Assembly (NCBI RefSeq): GCF_024764835.1 | Contig: NZ_JALIGE010000069.1 | Span: 1-64,000, forward strand | Length of the DNA: 64,000 nucleotides | Source of the DNA: Scandinavium hiltneri | GTDB lineage: Bacteria; Pseudomonadota; Gammaproteobacteria; Enterobacterales; Enterobacteriaceae | Direction: 5' to 3' | Shown: positions 42,849 through 52,807 of the stretch, piece by piece | How positions within the stretch are numbered: position 1 is the first letter of the stretch | Layout of the letters: every line of letters starts with the position of its first letter | Position numbers and translations under genes: made by a program | Notes under the pieces: generated by a model | Told to the model about the DNA's origin: nothing | Database searches by the model: none | The model's input: the letters and a program-made list of their open reading frames with translations, nothing else

Positions 42849-45800
42849 ATGAGTAAGCTACTGGACAGGTTTCGCTACTTTAAGCAAAAAGAGGAAACCT
42901 TCGCGAACGGTCACGGCCAGGTGTACAACACCAACCGCGACTGGGAAGACAGTTATCGCCAGCGCTGGCAGTTCGACAAAATCGTGCGCTCCACACACGG
43001 GGTGAACTGCACCGGCTCCTGTAGCTGGAAAATCTACGTAAAAAACGGGCTGGTGACCTGGGAAACCCAGCAAACCGATTACCCGCGAACCCGCCCCGAT
43101 TTACCCAACCACGAACCGCGCGGCTGCCCACGCGGGGCCAGCTACTCCTGGTATCTTTACAGCGCCAACCGGCTGAAATACCCGCTGATCCGCAAAAGCC
43201 TGATCTCCCTGTGGCGTGAGGCTCTCGAACAAAACCCTGACCCGGTTCACGCCTGGAATTCGATAATGCAAGACCCGGCCAAATGCCTGAAGTACAAACA
43301 GGCCCGCGGTCACGGCGGGTTTGTACGCTCCAACTGGAACGAACTGAATACGCTGATTGCGGCGGCCAACGTCTGGACCATCAAAAATTACGGCCCGGAT
43401 CGCGTGGCGGGCTTTTCGCCAATCCCGGCGATGTCGATGGTTTCCTACGCCGCGGGGACACGTTATCTGTCGCTGCTTGGCGGTACCTGCCTCAGCTTCT
43501 ACGACTGGTATTGCGATTTGCCACCCGCCTCGCCGATGACCTGGGGCGAGCAAACCGACGTGCCGGAATCCGCCGACTGGTATAACTCCTCGTACATCAT
43601 CGCCTGGGGCTCGAACGTGCCGCAGACGCGCACGCCGGATGCACACTTCTTTACCGAAGTGCGCTACAAAGGCACCAAAACCATCGCCATCACCCCAGAT
43701 TTCTCGGAAGTGGCCAAACTCAGCGACCAGTGGCTGGCGCCAAAACAGGGCACCGACAGCGCGCTGGCAATGGCGATGGGCCACGTCATGCTGCGCGAGT
43801 TTCATCTCGATAACCCAAGCGACTATTTCATCAACTACTGTCGCCGCTACACCGATATGCCGATGCTGGTGCAGCTCGATGCGCGTGAAGACGGCAGCTA
43901 CGTGCCAGGCCGGATGCTGCGCGCATCGGATCTGGTTGATAACCTCGGCGAAAGCAATAATCCGCAGTGGAAAACCGTCGCCTTCAACACTGCGGGTGAC
44001 CTGGTGGTGCCCAATGGCGCGATCGGCTTCCGCTGGGGTGAACAGGGCAAATGGAATCTTGAATCGATAGCCGCAGGCGCTGAAACCGAACTGCAGCTGA
44101 CGTTGCTCGGGAATCACGACCGCATCGCGCCAGTGGCTTTCCCCTACTTTGGCGGCAACGAAAATCCGCATTTCCGCAGCGTGAAGCAGGACCCGATCCT
44201 GGTGCGTCAATTACCGGTTAAACAGTTGACGTTTGCCGACGGCGGCGCGGGTTTGGTGGTCAGCGTATACGATCTGATTTTGGCGAATTACGGCCTCGAT
44301 CGTGGGCTGGACGATCCACTTTCGGCCAAAGATTACAGCGAAATAAAAGCCTACACCCCGGCATGGGCGGAACAAATCACCGGTGTGCCGCAGTATCACA
44401 TTGCGCAAATCGCCCGTGAATTCGCTGATACTGCGCACAAAACCCACGGCCGTTCGATGATTATTCTCGGGGCCGGGGTCAACCACTGGTATCACATGGA
44501 CATGAACTACCGGGGGATGATCAACATGCTGGTGTTCTGCGGCTGCGTCGGGCAAAGCGGCGGTGGCTGGGCACACTACGTCGGCCAGGAAAAACTGCGC
44601 CCGCAAACAGGCTGGCTGCCGCTGGCGTTTGCGCTGGACTGGAACCGCCCACCGCGCCAGATGAACAGCACCTCGTATTTCTACAATCACTCCAGCCAGT
44701 GGCGTTATGAAAAACTCACCGCCAAAGAGCTGCTCTCGCCGCTGGCCGACGCCAGTCAATTTACCGGGCACCTGATTGATTTTAACGTTCGCGCTGAGCG
44801 CATGGGCTGGTTGCCGTCCTCGCCGCAGCTCAATCTGAATCCTTTAAGCATTAAAGAGAGGGCCGACGCCGCGGGCGTAACGCCAGCCGATTACACCGCG
44901 CAGGCGTTGAAATCCGGCGATATCCGCATGGCCTGCGAACAGCCGGACAGCGGGAACAACCACCCACGCAACTTGTTTGTCTGGCGCTCCAATCTGCTCG
45001 GTTCATCGGGCAAGGGCCATGAGTATTTACTCAAATACCTGCTCGGTACCGAGAGCGGTATTCAGGGCGCAGCTCTCGGTGAAAGTGATGACGTGAAGCC
45101 GGAAGAAGTCGAGTGGCAAACCGCCGCCATCGAAGGCAAGCTCGACCTGCTGGTGACGCTCGATTTCAGGATGTCGAGCACCTGCCTGTTCTCCGATATC
45201 GTCCTGCCGACCGCCACCTGGTATGAAAAAGACGATATGAATACCTCGGACATGCATCCGTTCATTCATCCGCTGTCGGCGGCGGTGGACCCGGCCTGGG
45301 AAGCACGCAGCGACTGGGATATCTACAAAGGCATCGCCAAAGTGTTCTCTCAGGTGTGTGTCGGTCATCTGGGCACGGAAACTGACGTGGTGTTGCAACC
45401 GCTGATGCACGATTCTCCGGCCGAACTGTCGCAGCCGTTTGACGTTGCCGACTGGCGTAAAGGTGAATGCGAGTACGTACCGGGCAAAACCGGGCCGGGC
45501 ATTGCGGTAGTGGAACGTGATTACCCGGCGACATATGAGCGTTTTACCTCACTCGGGCCGTTGTTGGACAAACTCGGCAACGGCGGCAAAGGCATTTCAT
45601 GGAACACCGATAGCGAAATTGAGTTCCTCGGCAAACTGAATTATGTGAAGGCCGACGGCCCGGCGAAAGGCCGCCCACGCATCGAAACCGCTATTGACGC
45701 GTCCGAGGTTATCCTCGCCCTCGCCCCGGAAACCAACGGTCAGGTAGCGGTCAAAGCGTGGCAGGCGTTGAGCAAAATCACCGGACGCGAACATGCGCAT

Positions 45801-46589
45801 CTGGCGCTGAACAAAGAAGACGAAAAAATACGCTTCCGCGATATCGTCGCCCAGCCGCGCAAAATCATCTCCAGCCCGACGTGGTCCGGTCTCGAGAGCG
45901 AACACGTCTCCTACAACGCGGGCTACACCAACGTTCACGAACTTATTCCGTGGCGCACCCTTTCCGGGCGCCAGCAGCTGTATCAGGATCACAAGTGGAT
46001 GCGCGCGTTTGGTGAAAGCCTGGTGGCGTATCGCCCACCGATCGACACCCGCAGTGTCAGCCACATGAACACCATTCCGCCGAATGGTTTCCCGGAAAAA
46101 GCGCTCAACTTCCTGACGCCGCACCAGAAATGGGGCATTCACTCGACCTACAGCGAAAACCTGTTAATGCTGACGCTCTCACGCGGCGGGCCGATTGTCT
46201 GGCTCAGTGAAACCGACGCCAAAGAGCTCGGCATTGAGGATAACGACTGGATTGAAGCCTTCAACGCCAACGGCGCTCTCACCGCCCGCGCGGTGGTCAG
46301 CCAGCGCATTCCACCCGGCATGACCATGATGTATCACGCTCAGGAACGCATCATGAATATTCCAGGCTCTGAAGTGACCGGCCGACGCGGCGGCATTCAC
46401 AACTCCGTGACCCGCATTTGCCCGAAACCCACGCACATGATTGGCGGTTACGCCCAGCTGGCGTGGAGCTTTAACTATTACGGCACCGTCGGCTCCAACC
46501 GCGATGAGTTCATCATGATCCGCAAAATGAAGAACATTAACTGGCTGGATGACGAAGGTAACGATCAGGTCCAGGAGGCGAAAAAATGA
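42849..46589 (+). CDS. narZ: nitrate reductase Z alpha subunit NarZ
   Basis: This 1246-residue molybdo-bis-MGD catalytic subunit reduces nitrate at the cytoplasmic face. The N-terminal [4Fe-4S] ligands are in HGVNCTGSCSWKIYVKNG (His and three Cys), followed by CPRGASYSWYLYS. SNVPQTRTPDAHFF and the molybdenum-ligand aspartate region (TSDMHPFIHPLSAAVDP and upstream) are as in NarG/NarZ. Length equals E. coli NarZ (1246). There is no twin-arginine signal, as expected. It overlaps narY by four bases. Its context after narU identifies it as NarZ and not NarG. Confidence 0.96.
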   Translation: MSKLLDRFRYFKQKEETFANGHGQVYNTNRDWEDSYRQRWQFDKIVRSTHGVNCTGSCSWKIYVKNGLVTWETQQTDYPRTRPDLPNHEPRGCPRGASYSWYLYSANRLKYPLIRKSLISLWREALEQNPDPVHAWNSIMQDPAKCLKYKQARGHGGFVRSNWNELNTLIAAANVWTIKNYGPDRVAGFSPIPAMSMVSYAAGTRYLSLLGGTCLSFYDWYCDLPPASPMTWGEQTDVPESADWYNSSYIIAWGSNVPQTRTPDAHFFTEVRYKGTKTIAITPDFSEVAKLSDQWLAPKQGTDSALAMAMGHVMLREFHLDNPSDYFINYCRRYTDMPMLVQLDAREDGSYVPGRMLRASDLVDNLGESNNPQWKTVAFNTAGDLVVPNGAIGFRWGEQGKWNLESIAAGAETELQLTLLGNHDRIAPVAFPYFGGNENPHFRSVKQDPILVRQLPVKQLTFADGGAGLVVSVYDLILANYGLDRGLDDPLSAKDYSEIKAYTPAWAEQITGVPQYHIAQIAREFADTAHKTHGRSMIILGAGVNHWYHMDMNYRGMINMLVFCGCVGQSGGGWAHYVGQEKLRPQTGWLPLAFALDWNRPPRQMNSTSYFYNHSSQWRYEKLTAKELLSPLADASQFTGHLIDFNVRAERMGWLPSSPQLNLNPLSIKERADAAGVTPADYTAQALKSGDIRMACEQPDSGNNHPRNLFVWRSNLLGSSGKGHEYLLKYLLGTESGIQGAALGESDDVKPEEVEWQTAAIEGKLDLLVTLDFRMSSTCLFSDIVLPTATWYEKDDMNTSDMHPFIHPLSAAVDPAWEARSDWDIYKGIAKVFSQVCVGHLGTETDVVLQPLMHDSPAELSQPFDVADWRKGECEYVPGKTGPGIAVVERDYPATYERFTSLGPLLDKLGNGGKGISWNTDSEIEFLGKLNYVKADGPAKGRPRIETAIDASEVILALAPETNGQVAVKAWQALSKITGREHAHLALNKEDEKIRFRDIVAQPRKIISSPTWSGLESEHVSYNAGYTNVHELIPWRTLSGRQQLYQDHKWMRAFGESLVAYRPPIDTRSVSHMNTIPPNGFPEKALNFLTPHQKWGIHSTYSENLLMLTLSRGGPIVWLSETDAKELGIEDNDWIEAFNANGALTARAVVSQRIPPGMTMMYHAQERIMNIPGSEVTGRRGGIHNSVTRICPKPTHMIGGYAQLAWSFNYYGTVGSNRDEFIMIRKMKNINWLDDEGNDQVQEAKK

Positions 46590-48130
46590 AAATCCGTTCT
46601 CAGGTTGGCATGGTTCTCAATCTCGACAAATGCATCGGCTGTCACACCTGCTCCGTGACCTGTAAAAACGTCTGGACCGGCCGCGAAGGCATGGAATACG
46701 CGTGGTTCAATAACGTCGAAACCAAGCCCGGTATCGGTTATCCGAAAAACTGGGAAGATCAGGAACAATGGGAAGGCGGCTGGATCCGCGGGATTAGCGG
46801 TAAGCTCACGCCGCGCCTCGGTGGCCGCCTTGCCCTGATGGCAAAAATATTCGCCAACCCGGTGCTGCCGTCGATCGACGATTATTACGAGCCGTTCACC
46901 TACGACTACCAGGATTTGCATCGCGCGCCGGAAGGCAAACATCTGCCTACCGCCCGCCCGCGTTCGCTTATCAGCGGGGAACGCATCAATAAAATCGAAT
47001 GGGGCCCGAACTGGGAGGAACTGCTCGGCGGCGAATTTGAAAAACGCGCCAAAGACCGGAACTTCGAAAACATGCAAAAGGAGATGTATGGCCAGTTCGA
47101 AAACACCTTCATGATGTACCTCCCACGCCTGTGTGAGCATTGTCTTAACCCGAGTTGCGTGGCGACCTGCCCGTCAGGTGCCATCTACAAACGCGAAGAA
47201 GACGGCATTGTGTTGATCGACCAGGACAAATGCCGGGGCTGGCGCATGTGTATCAGCGGCTGTCCGTACAAAAAAATCTACTTCAACTGGAAAAGCGGCA
47301 AGTCAGAAAAATGTACGTTCTGCTATCCGCGCATTGAATCCGGCCAGCCAACCGTCTGTTCAGAAACCTGCGTCGGGCGCATTCGCTACCTCGGTGTGCT
47401 GCTGTACGATGCCGACCGCATTGAAGAAGCCGCCAGCACCGAACATGTGACCGATCTCTATGAGCGTCAGTGCGAGGTGTTCCTCAACCCGAACGACCCG
47501 GCGGTGATTGAAGAAGCGGTCAAACAGGGCATTCCGCAGAACGTGATTGAGGCCGCGCAGCAGTCGCCGGTATACAAACTGGCGATGGAATGGCAGCTCG
47601 CCCTGCCGCTGCATCCGGAATACCGCACACTGCCGATGGTCTGGTACGTGCCACCATTGTCACCGATTCAGTCCGTCGCCGATGCCGGCGCGCTGCCGCA
47701 TAACGGCAATATTCTGCCGTCGGTCGAGAGCCTGCGCATTCCGGTTCAGTATCTCGCCAACCTGCTGGCCGCGGGCGACACTGGTCCCGTACTGCGTGCG
47801 TTGAAACGCATGATGGCGATGCGCCACTACAAACGCTCGCAAACAGTGGAAGGCGTGACCGACACCCGTGCGCTGGAAGAGACCGGCCTGACCGTGGAAC
47901 AGGTGGAAGAGATGTACCGCTATCTCGCCATCGCCAATTACGAAGACCGTTTCGTGATCCCAACCAGCCACCGCGAAATGGCGAAAGAGGCCTTCCCGGA
48001 ACGCAACGGCTGCGGATTCACCTTCGGCGACGGCTGCCACGGCTCCGACACCAAATTCAACCTGTTCAACAGCAAACGCATCGACGCGATCGACGTCTCC
48101 GGCGTGCGCCAGCATGGGGAGGGAGAATAA
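46586..48130 (+). CDS. narY: nitrate reductase Z beta subunit NarY
   Basis: This 514-residue electron-transfer subunit carries four cysteine clusters: CIGCHTCSVTC, CEHCLNPSCVATCPSG, CRGWRMCISGCPYKK (with tryptophan in place of one cysteine, giving the [3Fe-4S] centre) and CTFCYPRIES-CSETCVGR. These bind three [4Fe-4S] and one [3Fe-4S]. Length matches E. coli (514). It overlaps narZ by ATGA and narW by one base (TAATG), so the subunits are translationally coupled. Confidence 0.96.
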   Translation: MKIRSQVGMVLNLDKCIGCHTCSVTCKNVWTGREGMEYAWFNNVETKPGIGYPKNWEDQEQWEGGWIRGISGKLTPRLGGRLALMAKIFANPVLPSIDDYYEPFTYDYQDLHRAPEGKHLPTARPRSLISGERINKIEWGPNWEELLGGEFEKRAKDRNFENMQKEMYGQFENTFMMYLPRLCEHCLNPSCVATCPSGAIYKREEDGIVLIDQDKCRGWRMCISGCPYKKIYFNWKSGKSEKCTFCYPRIESGQPTVCSETCVGRIRYLGVLLYDADRIEEAASTEHVTDLYERQCEVFLNPNDPAVIEEAVKQGIPQNVIEAAQQSPVYKLAMEWQLALPLHPEYRTLPMVWYVPPLSPIQSVADAGALPHNGNILPSVESLRIPVQYLANLLAAGDTGPVLRALKRMMAMRHYKRSQTVEGVTDTRALEETGLTVEQVEEMYRYLAIANYEDRFVIPTSHREMAKEAFPERNGCGFTFGDGCHGSDTKFNLFNSKRIDAIDVSGVRQHGEGE

Positions 48131-48828
48131 TGCCGATCCTCAAGCTGATTGCGCTACTGCTGGAATACCCGGATGCGTTGCTGTGGGACAATCGCGACGA
48201 CGCGCAGGCGCTGGTGACGCAGGATGCGCCCACGCTGGCGCCGTGGGTGGAGAACTATCTCAGCGCCCCGCTGCTCGACCAGCAGGAGCTGTGGTGCGAC
48301 CTGTTTGAGCGCGGCAGCGCAATGTCGCTGCTGCTGTTTGAACACGTACATGGCGAATCCCGCGATCGCGGCCAGGCGATGGTGGATTTGATGGCGCAGT
48401 ACGAACAGGCCGGTTTGCAGCTCGACTGTCGCGAACTACCGGACCATCTACCGTTGTATCTGGAGTTTCTCAGCACGCGCTCGCCGGAGGAAGCCCGCGA
48501 AGGCTTGCAGAACGTCGCACCGATCCTGGCGCTGCTTGGCGGCAGGCTGAAAGAACGTCAGTCAAACTACTATCAACTGTTCGATACCCTGCTTTTGTTG
48601 GCTAACAGCCCGTTAAGAAGTGACAGTGTCACTCATCAGGTGAAAACCGAACCGCGCGACGACACCCGACAGGCATTGGACGCCGTGTGGGAGGAGGAAC
48701 AGGTGAAGTTTATCGAAGACAATGCCACTTCCGCCTGCGACAGTTCCCCCCTGCAAAGTTATCAGAAACGTTTTAGCCAGGACGTTGCACCGCAGTACGT
48801 TGACGTCCGTTCCGGAGGCCCCAAATGA
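48130..48828 (+). CDS. narW: nitrate reductase Z assembly chaperone NarW
   Basis: This 232-residue helical protein of the NarJ/TorD-like family inserts the molybdenum cofactor into the alpha subunit and is not part of the final enzyme. Segments LKLIALLLEYPDALLW, LSLLLFEHVHGESRDRG-like and LPLYLEFLSTRSPEEAREGL are typical. Length is near E. coli NarW (231). It overlaps narY and narV in one operon. Confidence 0.95.
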   Translation: MPILKLIALLLEYPDALLWDNRDDAQALVTQDAPTLAPWVENYLSAPLLDQQELWCDLFERGSAMSLLLFEHVHGESRDRGQAMVDLMAQYEQAGLQLDCRELPDHLPLYLEFLSTRSPEEAREGLQNVAPILALLGGRLKERQSNYYQLFDTLLLLANSPLRSDSVTHQVKTEPRDDTRQALDAVWEEEQVKFIEDNATSACDSSPLQSYQKRFSQDVAPQYVDVRSGGPK

Positions 48829-49505
48829 GCCACTTCTTTGACGTCTTCTTTTACGATATTTACCCCTATATCTGCGGCTCGGTGTTTATCATCGGCAGCT
48901 GGCTGCGTTACGACTACGGGCAATATACCTGGCGCGCGGGTTCGAGCCAGATGCTCGATAAACGCGGGATGGTGCTGTGGTCGAACATGTTCCACATCGG
49001 CATCCTCGGCGTCTTTTTCGGCCACGCGTTTGGGATGCTGACCCCGCACTGGATGTACGAATCGTTCCTGCCTATTTCCGTGAAGCAGCAAATGGCGATG
49101 ATTCTTGGCGGGGCGTGCGGCGTACTGACGCTAATTGGCGGGGCAGGCTTGCTGATTCGTCGGCTGTTTAATCCCCGCGTTCGCGCCACGTCGACGACTG
49201 CCGATATCCTGATCCTCAGTATTTTACTGATTCAGTGCATTTTGGGCCTGTCGACGATTCCGTTCTCGGCGCAGCACCCGGACGGCAGCGAAATGATGAA
49301 ACTGGTCGGCTGGGCGCAATCGGTGGTGACTTTCCAGGGCGGCGCGTCAACGCATCTCGCGGGGGTCGTGCTGGTGTATCGCGTCCATCTGGCGCTGGGA
49401 ATGACCATTTTCCTGCTGTTCCCGTTCACCCGTCTGGTGCACGTGTGGAGCGCCCCGGTGGAGTATTTCACGCGGCGCTATCAGATTGTGCGGTCGCGGC
49501 GGTGA
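48825..49505 (+). CDS. narV: nitrate reductase Z gamma subunit NarV (cytochrome b)
   Basis: This 226-residue membrane subunit has five predicted helices and binds two b hemes. It takes electrons from quinol. Heme-ligand histidines lie in MFHIGILGVFFGHAFGM and VYRVHLALGM/RLVHVWSAP. The start MSHFFDVFFYDIYPYICG matches NarI/NarV. It overlaps narW by four bases and ends the operon at a 12-bp hairpin shared with nhoA. Confidence 0.96.
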   Translation: MSHFFDVFFYDIYPYICGSVFIIGSWLRYDYGQYTWRAGSSQMLDKRGMVLWSNMFHIGILGVFFGHAFGMLTPHWMYESFLPISVKQQMAMILGGACGVLTLIGGAGLLIRRLFNPRVRATSTTADILILSILLIQCILGLSTIPFSAQHPDGSEMMKLVGWAQSVVTFQGGASTHLAGVVLVYRVHLALGMTIFLLFPFTRLVHVWSAPVEYFTRRYQIVRSRR

Positions 49506-49511
49506 GAGTGC

Positions 49512-49541
49512 GTATCCCTTTCCCTTTCAGGAAAGGGATAC
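49512..49541. terminator. hairpin between converging narV and nhoA
   Basis: GTATCCCTTTCC and GGAAAGGGATAC form a perfect 12-bp stem with a six-base loop. There is no long T run, but position and stability fit a bidirectional terminator. Confidence 0.75.
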
Positions 49542-49550
49542 AGCAAAAGC

Positions 49551-50396
49551 TTATTTCCCGGCCTCACCATGCGTATCAAACGCCGTCATTACCGCGGCTA
49601 AATCCGCCAGTGTGAAGCCATTTTTCGGGTCGTCGACGCCCTGACCAAATTTATCCTGCAACAGCAAATACAAACTTTCGACATCCGGTAAATTGATTGA
49701 CTCAACAGTATGCCCGTCTTGCTGATGGGTGAAATGGTAGTTGGTCAGCGTCAGTTTGCCGCCGTCTGGCAAATGGCGGCACATCAGCAGATGATGGCGG
49801 AAATGCGACTGCGGCCAGTGCGCCGACCAGAAATTTCCCGCCACGTAATCGGCAATATATTGTGGCACCAAATCAAAATGATACATCGACTGCCAGCGGT
49901 CATGGTGACGGAACTGCAAAATCCAGTCGTTACCTTCATTCAGCAGACGATAAACACCGTGCGGTGTGGTTTGCTCTTTGTTTGCCTGAAGCTGAATCGG
50001 CGCGGTCAGCGTTTGTCCGCCAAAGCCAACGTCAGCAATCCAGCGCTCACCGGCCAAATCAATCACCAGCAAACGATGCGTACGCGGCGGCATTTGCGGC
50101 GGATTAGACAACACTACGCGCCCCAGCACGCTACGCACATCAAAACCGATTTCACGCAGCACGCGTTCAAACAGGCCGTTCTGCTCGAAGCAGTATCCGC
50201 CGCGACGGGCGTGAATGAGCTTATCCTCAAGAGACTGATCGTCGAGCTGGATTTCGCGCGGCAGCAGCACATCCAGATTCTCAAAGGGAATGGTGCAGGT
50301 GTGGCGCAAATGCAGCCCACGCAGCGTTTCAATGTCGACCGCGACGGAATCGGTCCAGCTCAGACGGGCTAAATACGCAGTTAAAAATGGGCTCAT
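49551..50396 (-). CDS. nhoA: N-hydroxyarylamine O-acetyltransferase NhoA
   Basis: This 281-residue arylamine N-acetyltransferase keeps the catalytic triad Cys69 (RRGGYCFEQNG), His107 (RTHRLL) and Asp122 (WIADVGFGG). Length equals E. coli NhoA. It transfers acetyl from acetyl-CoA to arylamines and hydroxyarylamines and activates some aromatic mutagens. It is divergent from yddH, as in E. coli. Confidence 0.96.
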   Translation of the reverse strand: MSPFLTAYLARLSWTDSVAVDIETLRGLHLRHTCTIPFENLDVLLPREIQLDDQSLEDKLIHARRGGYCFEQNGLFERVLREIGFDVRSVLGRVVLSNPPQMPPRTHRLLVIDLAGERWIADVGFGGQTLTAPIQLQANKEQTTPHGVYRLLNEGNDWILQFRHHDRWQSMYHFDLVPQYIADYVAGNFWSAHWPQSHFRHHLLMCRHLPDGGKLTLTNYHFTHQQDGHTVESINLPDVESLYLLLQDKFGQGVDDPKNGFTLADLAAVMTAFDTHGEAGK

Positions 50397-50548
50397 ACGG
50401 CCTCCATGCTTCAGTGATTATGCTTTTTATAACGTATTTTATTTTTCCGACAGGCGATTTTGTGCGGTCATTTTTTCCGTTTGTGCGCCATCGCTATTTT
50501 CCGCAGCCGGAACACGCTTAAATGCAGCAAACAACCAGGAGAATTGCT

Positions 50549-51121
50549 ATGAGCCGTTTTCGTCCCGTGGAATTAAAACATGCCAGCCGCCTGCTCAATC
50601 ATGGGCCAACGGTGCTTATCACCAGCTACGACGAGAGTATTGACCGGCGCAATATCATGGCCGCCGCGTGGTCGATGCCGGTGGAGTTTGAACCACCGCG
50701 CATTGCTATCGTGGTAGATAAAAGCGCCTGGTCGCGCGAACTTATTGAACGTAGCGGAAAGTTCGGCATCGTCATTCCCGCCGTGGATGCGGCGAACTGG
50801 ACCTACGCCGTCGGCAGCGTCAGCGGGCGCGATGAGGATAAATTCAACTGTTACGGTATTCCGGTCGAACACGGCCCGGTGCTTGGCCTGCCGGTCGTCG
50901 AAGAAAGATGTCTGGCGTGGATGGAGTGCAAACTGCTGCCCGCGACGGCAGCGCAGGAAAAATACGACACGCTGTTTGGCGAAGTGGTGGCGGCAGCCGC
51001 CGATGAACAGGCCTTCATTGCCGGGCGCTGGCAATTCAACGGCGATCGCCGCAATACGCTGCATCATCTCGGCGCTGGCACCTTTGTCACCAGCGGCCGG
51101 ATGATTAAAGCAGCGGAGTGA
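50549..51121 (+). CDS. yddH: flavin reductase-like protein YddH
   Basis: This 190-residue FMN-binding split-barrel protein starts at ATG 50549 behind CAGGAGAA, by agreement with E. coli YddH. LNHGPTVLITSYDE, NIMAAAWSMPVEFEPPRIAIVVD and HHLGAGTFVTSG are family segments. It is probably a flavin reductase or flavin-dependent oxidoreductase of unknown substrate. It is a single gene divergent from nhoA. Confidence 0.93.
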   Translation: MSRFRPVELKHASRLLNHGPTVLITSYDESIDRRNIMAAAWSMPVEFEPPRIAIVVDKSAWSRELIERSGKFGIVIPAVDAANWTYAVGSVSGRDEDKFNCYGIPVEHGPVLGLPVVEERCLAWMECKLLPATAAQEKYDTLFGEVVAAAADEQAFIAGRWQFNGDRRNTLHHLGAGTFVTSGRMIKAAE

Positions 51122-51469
51122 TTTGTAGTTATCGCCGAAAAATGTATCAAACGGCGTTAGGTCCAGGGAACAGCCCCCCTGACGCCCAAAAATCCCGCCT
51201 GTTAATAATTATAAGTATCCTTCCTCCATTAATATTTACTTGCTGAATAAAAAAGCACAAACAACCACCATTACTCCTTGATTTTATTAATATTGAAAAA
51301 AGACAAATAACTTCTTTACTTGTTGCTGGTGGTCGATGGGACTTTAATATGTATGGCTAAGCGGAAGTGACTATGTATAAAAGGATTTTTTAAACACAGC
51401 TCACCCTTTACTTACAGAAAGTAACTAACGGTAACAGTGCGACCTTTACGGCTGAGATAAAGGATGCAC
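51122..51469. promoter_or_regulatory. AT-rich region upstream of the unknown two-gene unit
   Basis: About 350 bases with lower GC than its flanks and no supported gene. The only visible signal is the ribosome site AAAGG (51459-51463) at its end. The drop in GC coincides with the break in E. coli gene order between yddH and pptA, so this is the left edge of an inserted segment. Confidence 0.5.
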
Positions 51470-52807
51470 ATGACACCATCCTTGACGCACGAAAACGTAA
51501 TCGGCATCACCGTAATACGTTGCATACCCATCAGGAATCATATTATACCCTATAGTAAAATGCCTCATTCTCGTCGTCAGGCCCGTCAGGATAAACGTAC
51601 TCTTGATGGCGAACTGAATTCCGGACAGTATTTAACCCCCAACGTTAACAATAATATCTTAGAGAGCATTATCAATCAGGACGGAAAGGTTGTCAGTAGC
51701 CCGCAAGGCGTCAACATCAACGGAAAAACCAGTGCGTTGATGCTTCATAACAAAATACTGGAAGCTTTTATTTCCATTAATATACTTAACGAGCCAGGTG
51801 AAATTGGTATTTATCTGGATCGATACACAGCAGAGTTGAGCAAAGTCATTAATAAACTCACTTTTGATAATGAACTGGGGGACCTGCGAGTATTTTTGAA
51901 TGGTTCAGAAAAAAAGCTCAGAGAAGTATTCAACGCTACAACTTTTAATCCTCTTTCTGCCAGTTCAGACCAGATAGGTCGGATGCCAGAGGGTTCCAAA
52001 GATGAGGTGACTGACTGGTTATACAAAGAGTTGAATGCCATAACAAAGTCACACAATTTCAAACTCGTGCTCACCAAAGTCAAAGCACTCAGTTCATTTG
52101 GCACGACCATCTGGCAACTGCTTTCTCCCGCCGATATCAGGGTTGCTGATGCTAATGCTGCCTCTTTGGAGCGTTTATTTTATCAGTCTGAACTCAGAAA
52201 TTCCGGCAACATAAACGCCAGTTTTTCTGAATTTCGTCAGAATACTCGTTCAGCGTTGTTTGATAATCCTACTACACGTGCGCGAAGTGAAAGGATGCCA
52301 GTGCTGAATGGCGTTCCTGTCAAGGGGGTGTATTCCGATGCGGCCACGCATGGTCTTGGTTTTGGTCAGGTGGTCCAGAGATCAACTGACCCGGAAGAAA
52401 CGAATAAATTGTATAATTTACTTGCTGGTGAGCATAACGTGCCTAATAGCCAGATAAACGCCATACGCCGGCAGAATGCACCTATTGGTGATCTCAACCG
52501 CCCTTATATGCTGACTGATAATGAATTTAAAAATTTACCAGGGAAATGGGACGAAAAGGATAAAAACTCGTTACCCCAGCCACACAACCCTTACAGTGTC
52601 AAAGAGAAGCAACCAGCGGCATATTCCCTTTACAATATCAAAAGAAAAATAATCGAGCAGCGACTTAGTCATGGGGTAGGAATCAACCGCTGGCAACCAT
52701 ACGGGCTTTTCGGCACTTACGCTAATCTGGCTGGATTCCCCTCTGCTGGCGCACAGTCAGGAGGGACGACAGATGTAATGCTGGCTTTACAGATGTTAAG
52801 TGGGTGA
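51470..52807 (+). CDS. unrecognised AT-rich accessory protein
   Basis: This protein has about 445 residues from ATG 51470 (AAAGG seven bases upstream); ATG 51464 and 51560 are alternatives. I do not recognise the family. The N-terminal 60 residues are polar and rich in Arg, Gln and Asn (PHSRRQARQDKRTLDGE). The middle (about 90-230) looks helical and amphipathic, with no clear transmembrane segment or Sec signal. The C-terminal third is Gly/Pro/Asn-rich (HGLGFGQVVQ, INRWQPYGLFG, PSAGAQSGGTTDVM). There are no cysteines apart from one near the start. Base and codon use are clearly more AT-rich than in neighbours. The stop overlaps the next frame as GTGA. A secreted effector or toxin-like protein is one possibility but is not supported by any motif. 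Confidence 0.6.
   Translation: MTPSLTHENVIGITVIRCIPIRNHIIPYSKMPHSRRQARQDKRTLDGELNSGQYLTPNVNNNILESIINQDGKVVSSPQGVNINGKTSALMLHNKILEAFISINILNEPGEIGIYLDRYTAELSKVINKLTFDNELGDLRVFLNGSEKKLREVFNATTFNPLSASSDQIGRMPEGSKDEVTDWLYKELNAITKSHNFKLVLTKVKALSSFGTTIWQLLSPADIRVADANAASLERLFYQSELRNSGNINASFSEFRQNTRSALFDNPTTRARSERMPVLNGVPVKGVYSDAATHGLGFGQVVQRSTDPEETNKLYNLLAGEHNVPNSQINAIRRQNAPIGDLNRPYMLTDNEFKNLPGKWDEKDKNSLPQPHNPYSVKEKQPAAYSLYNIKRKIIEQRLSHGVGINRWQPYGLFGTYANLAGFPSAGAQSGGTTDVMLALQMLSG

Noticed and set aside
43101..44210. Long minus-strand frame inside narZ (and similar long frames opposite narZ, maeA and fusA)
   Set aside because: Antisense frames opposite GC-biased strongly conserved genes; no family resemblance or start signals.
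42849..49505. Assignment of the nitrate reductase as NarGHJI
   Set aside because: It follows narU and precedes nhoA/yddH, the NRZ context; narXL and narK are not adjacent.
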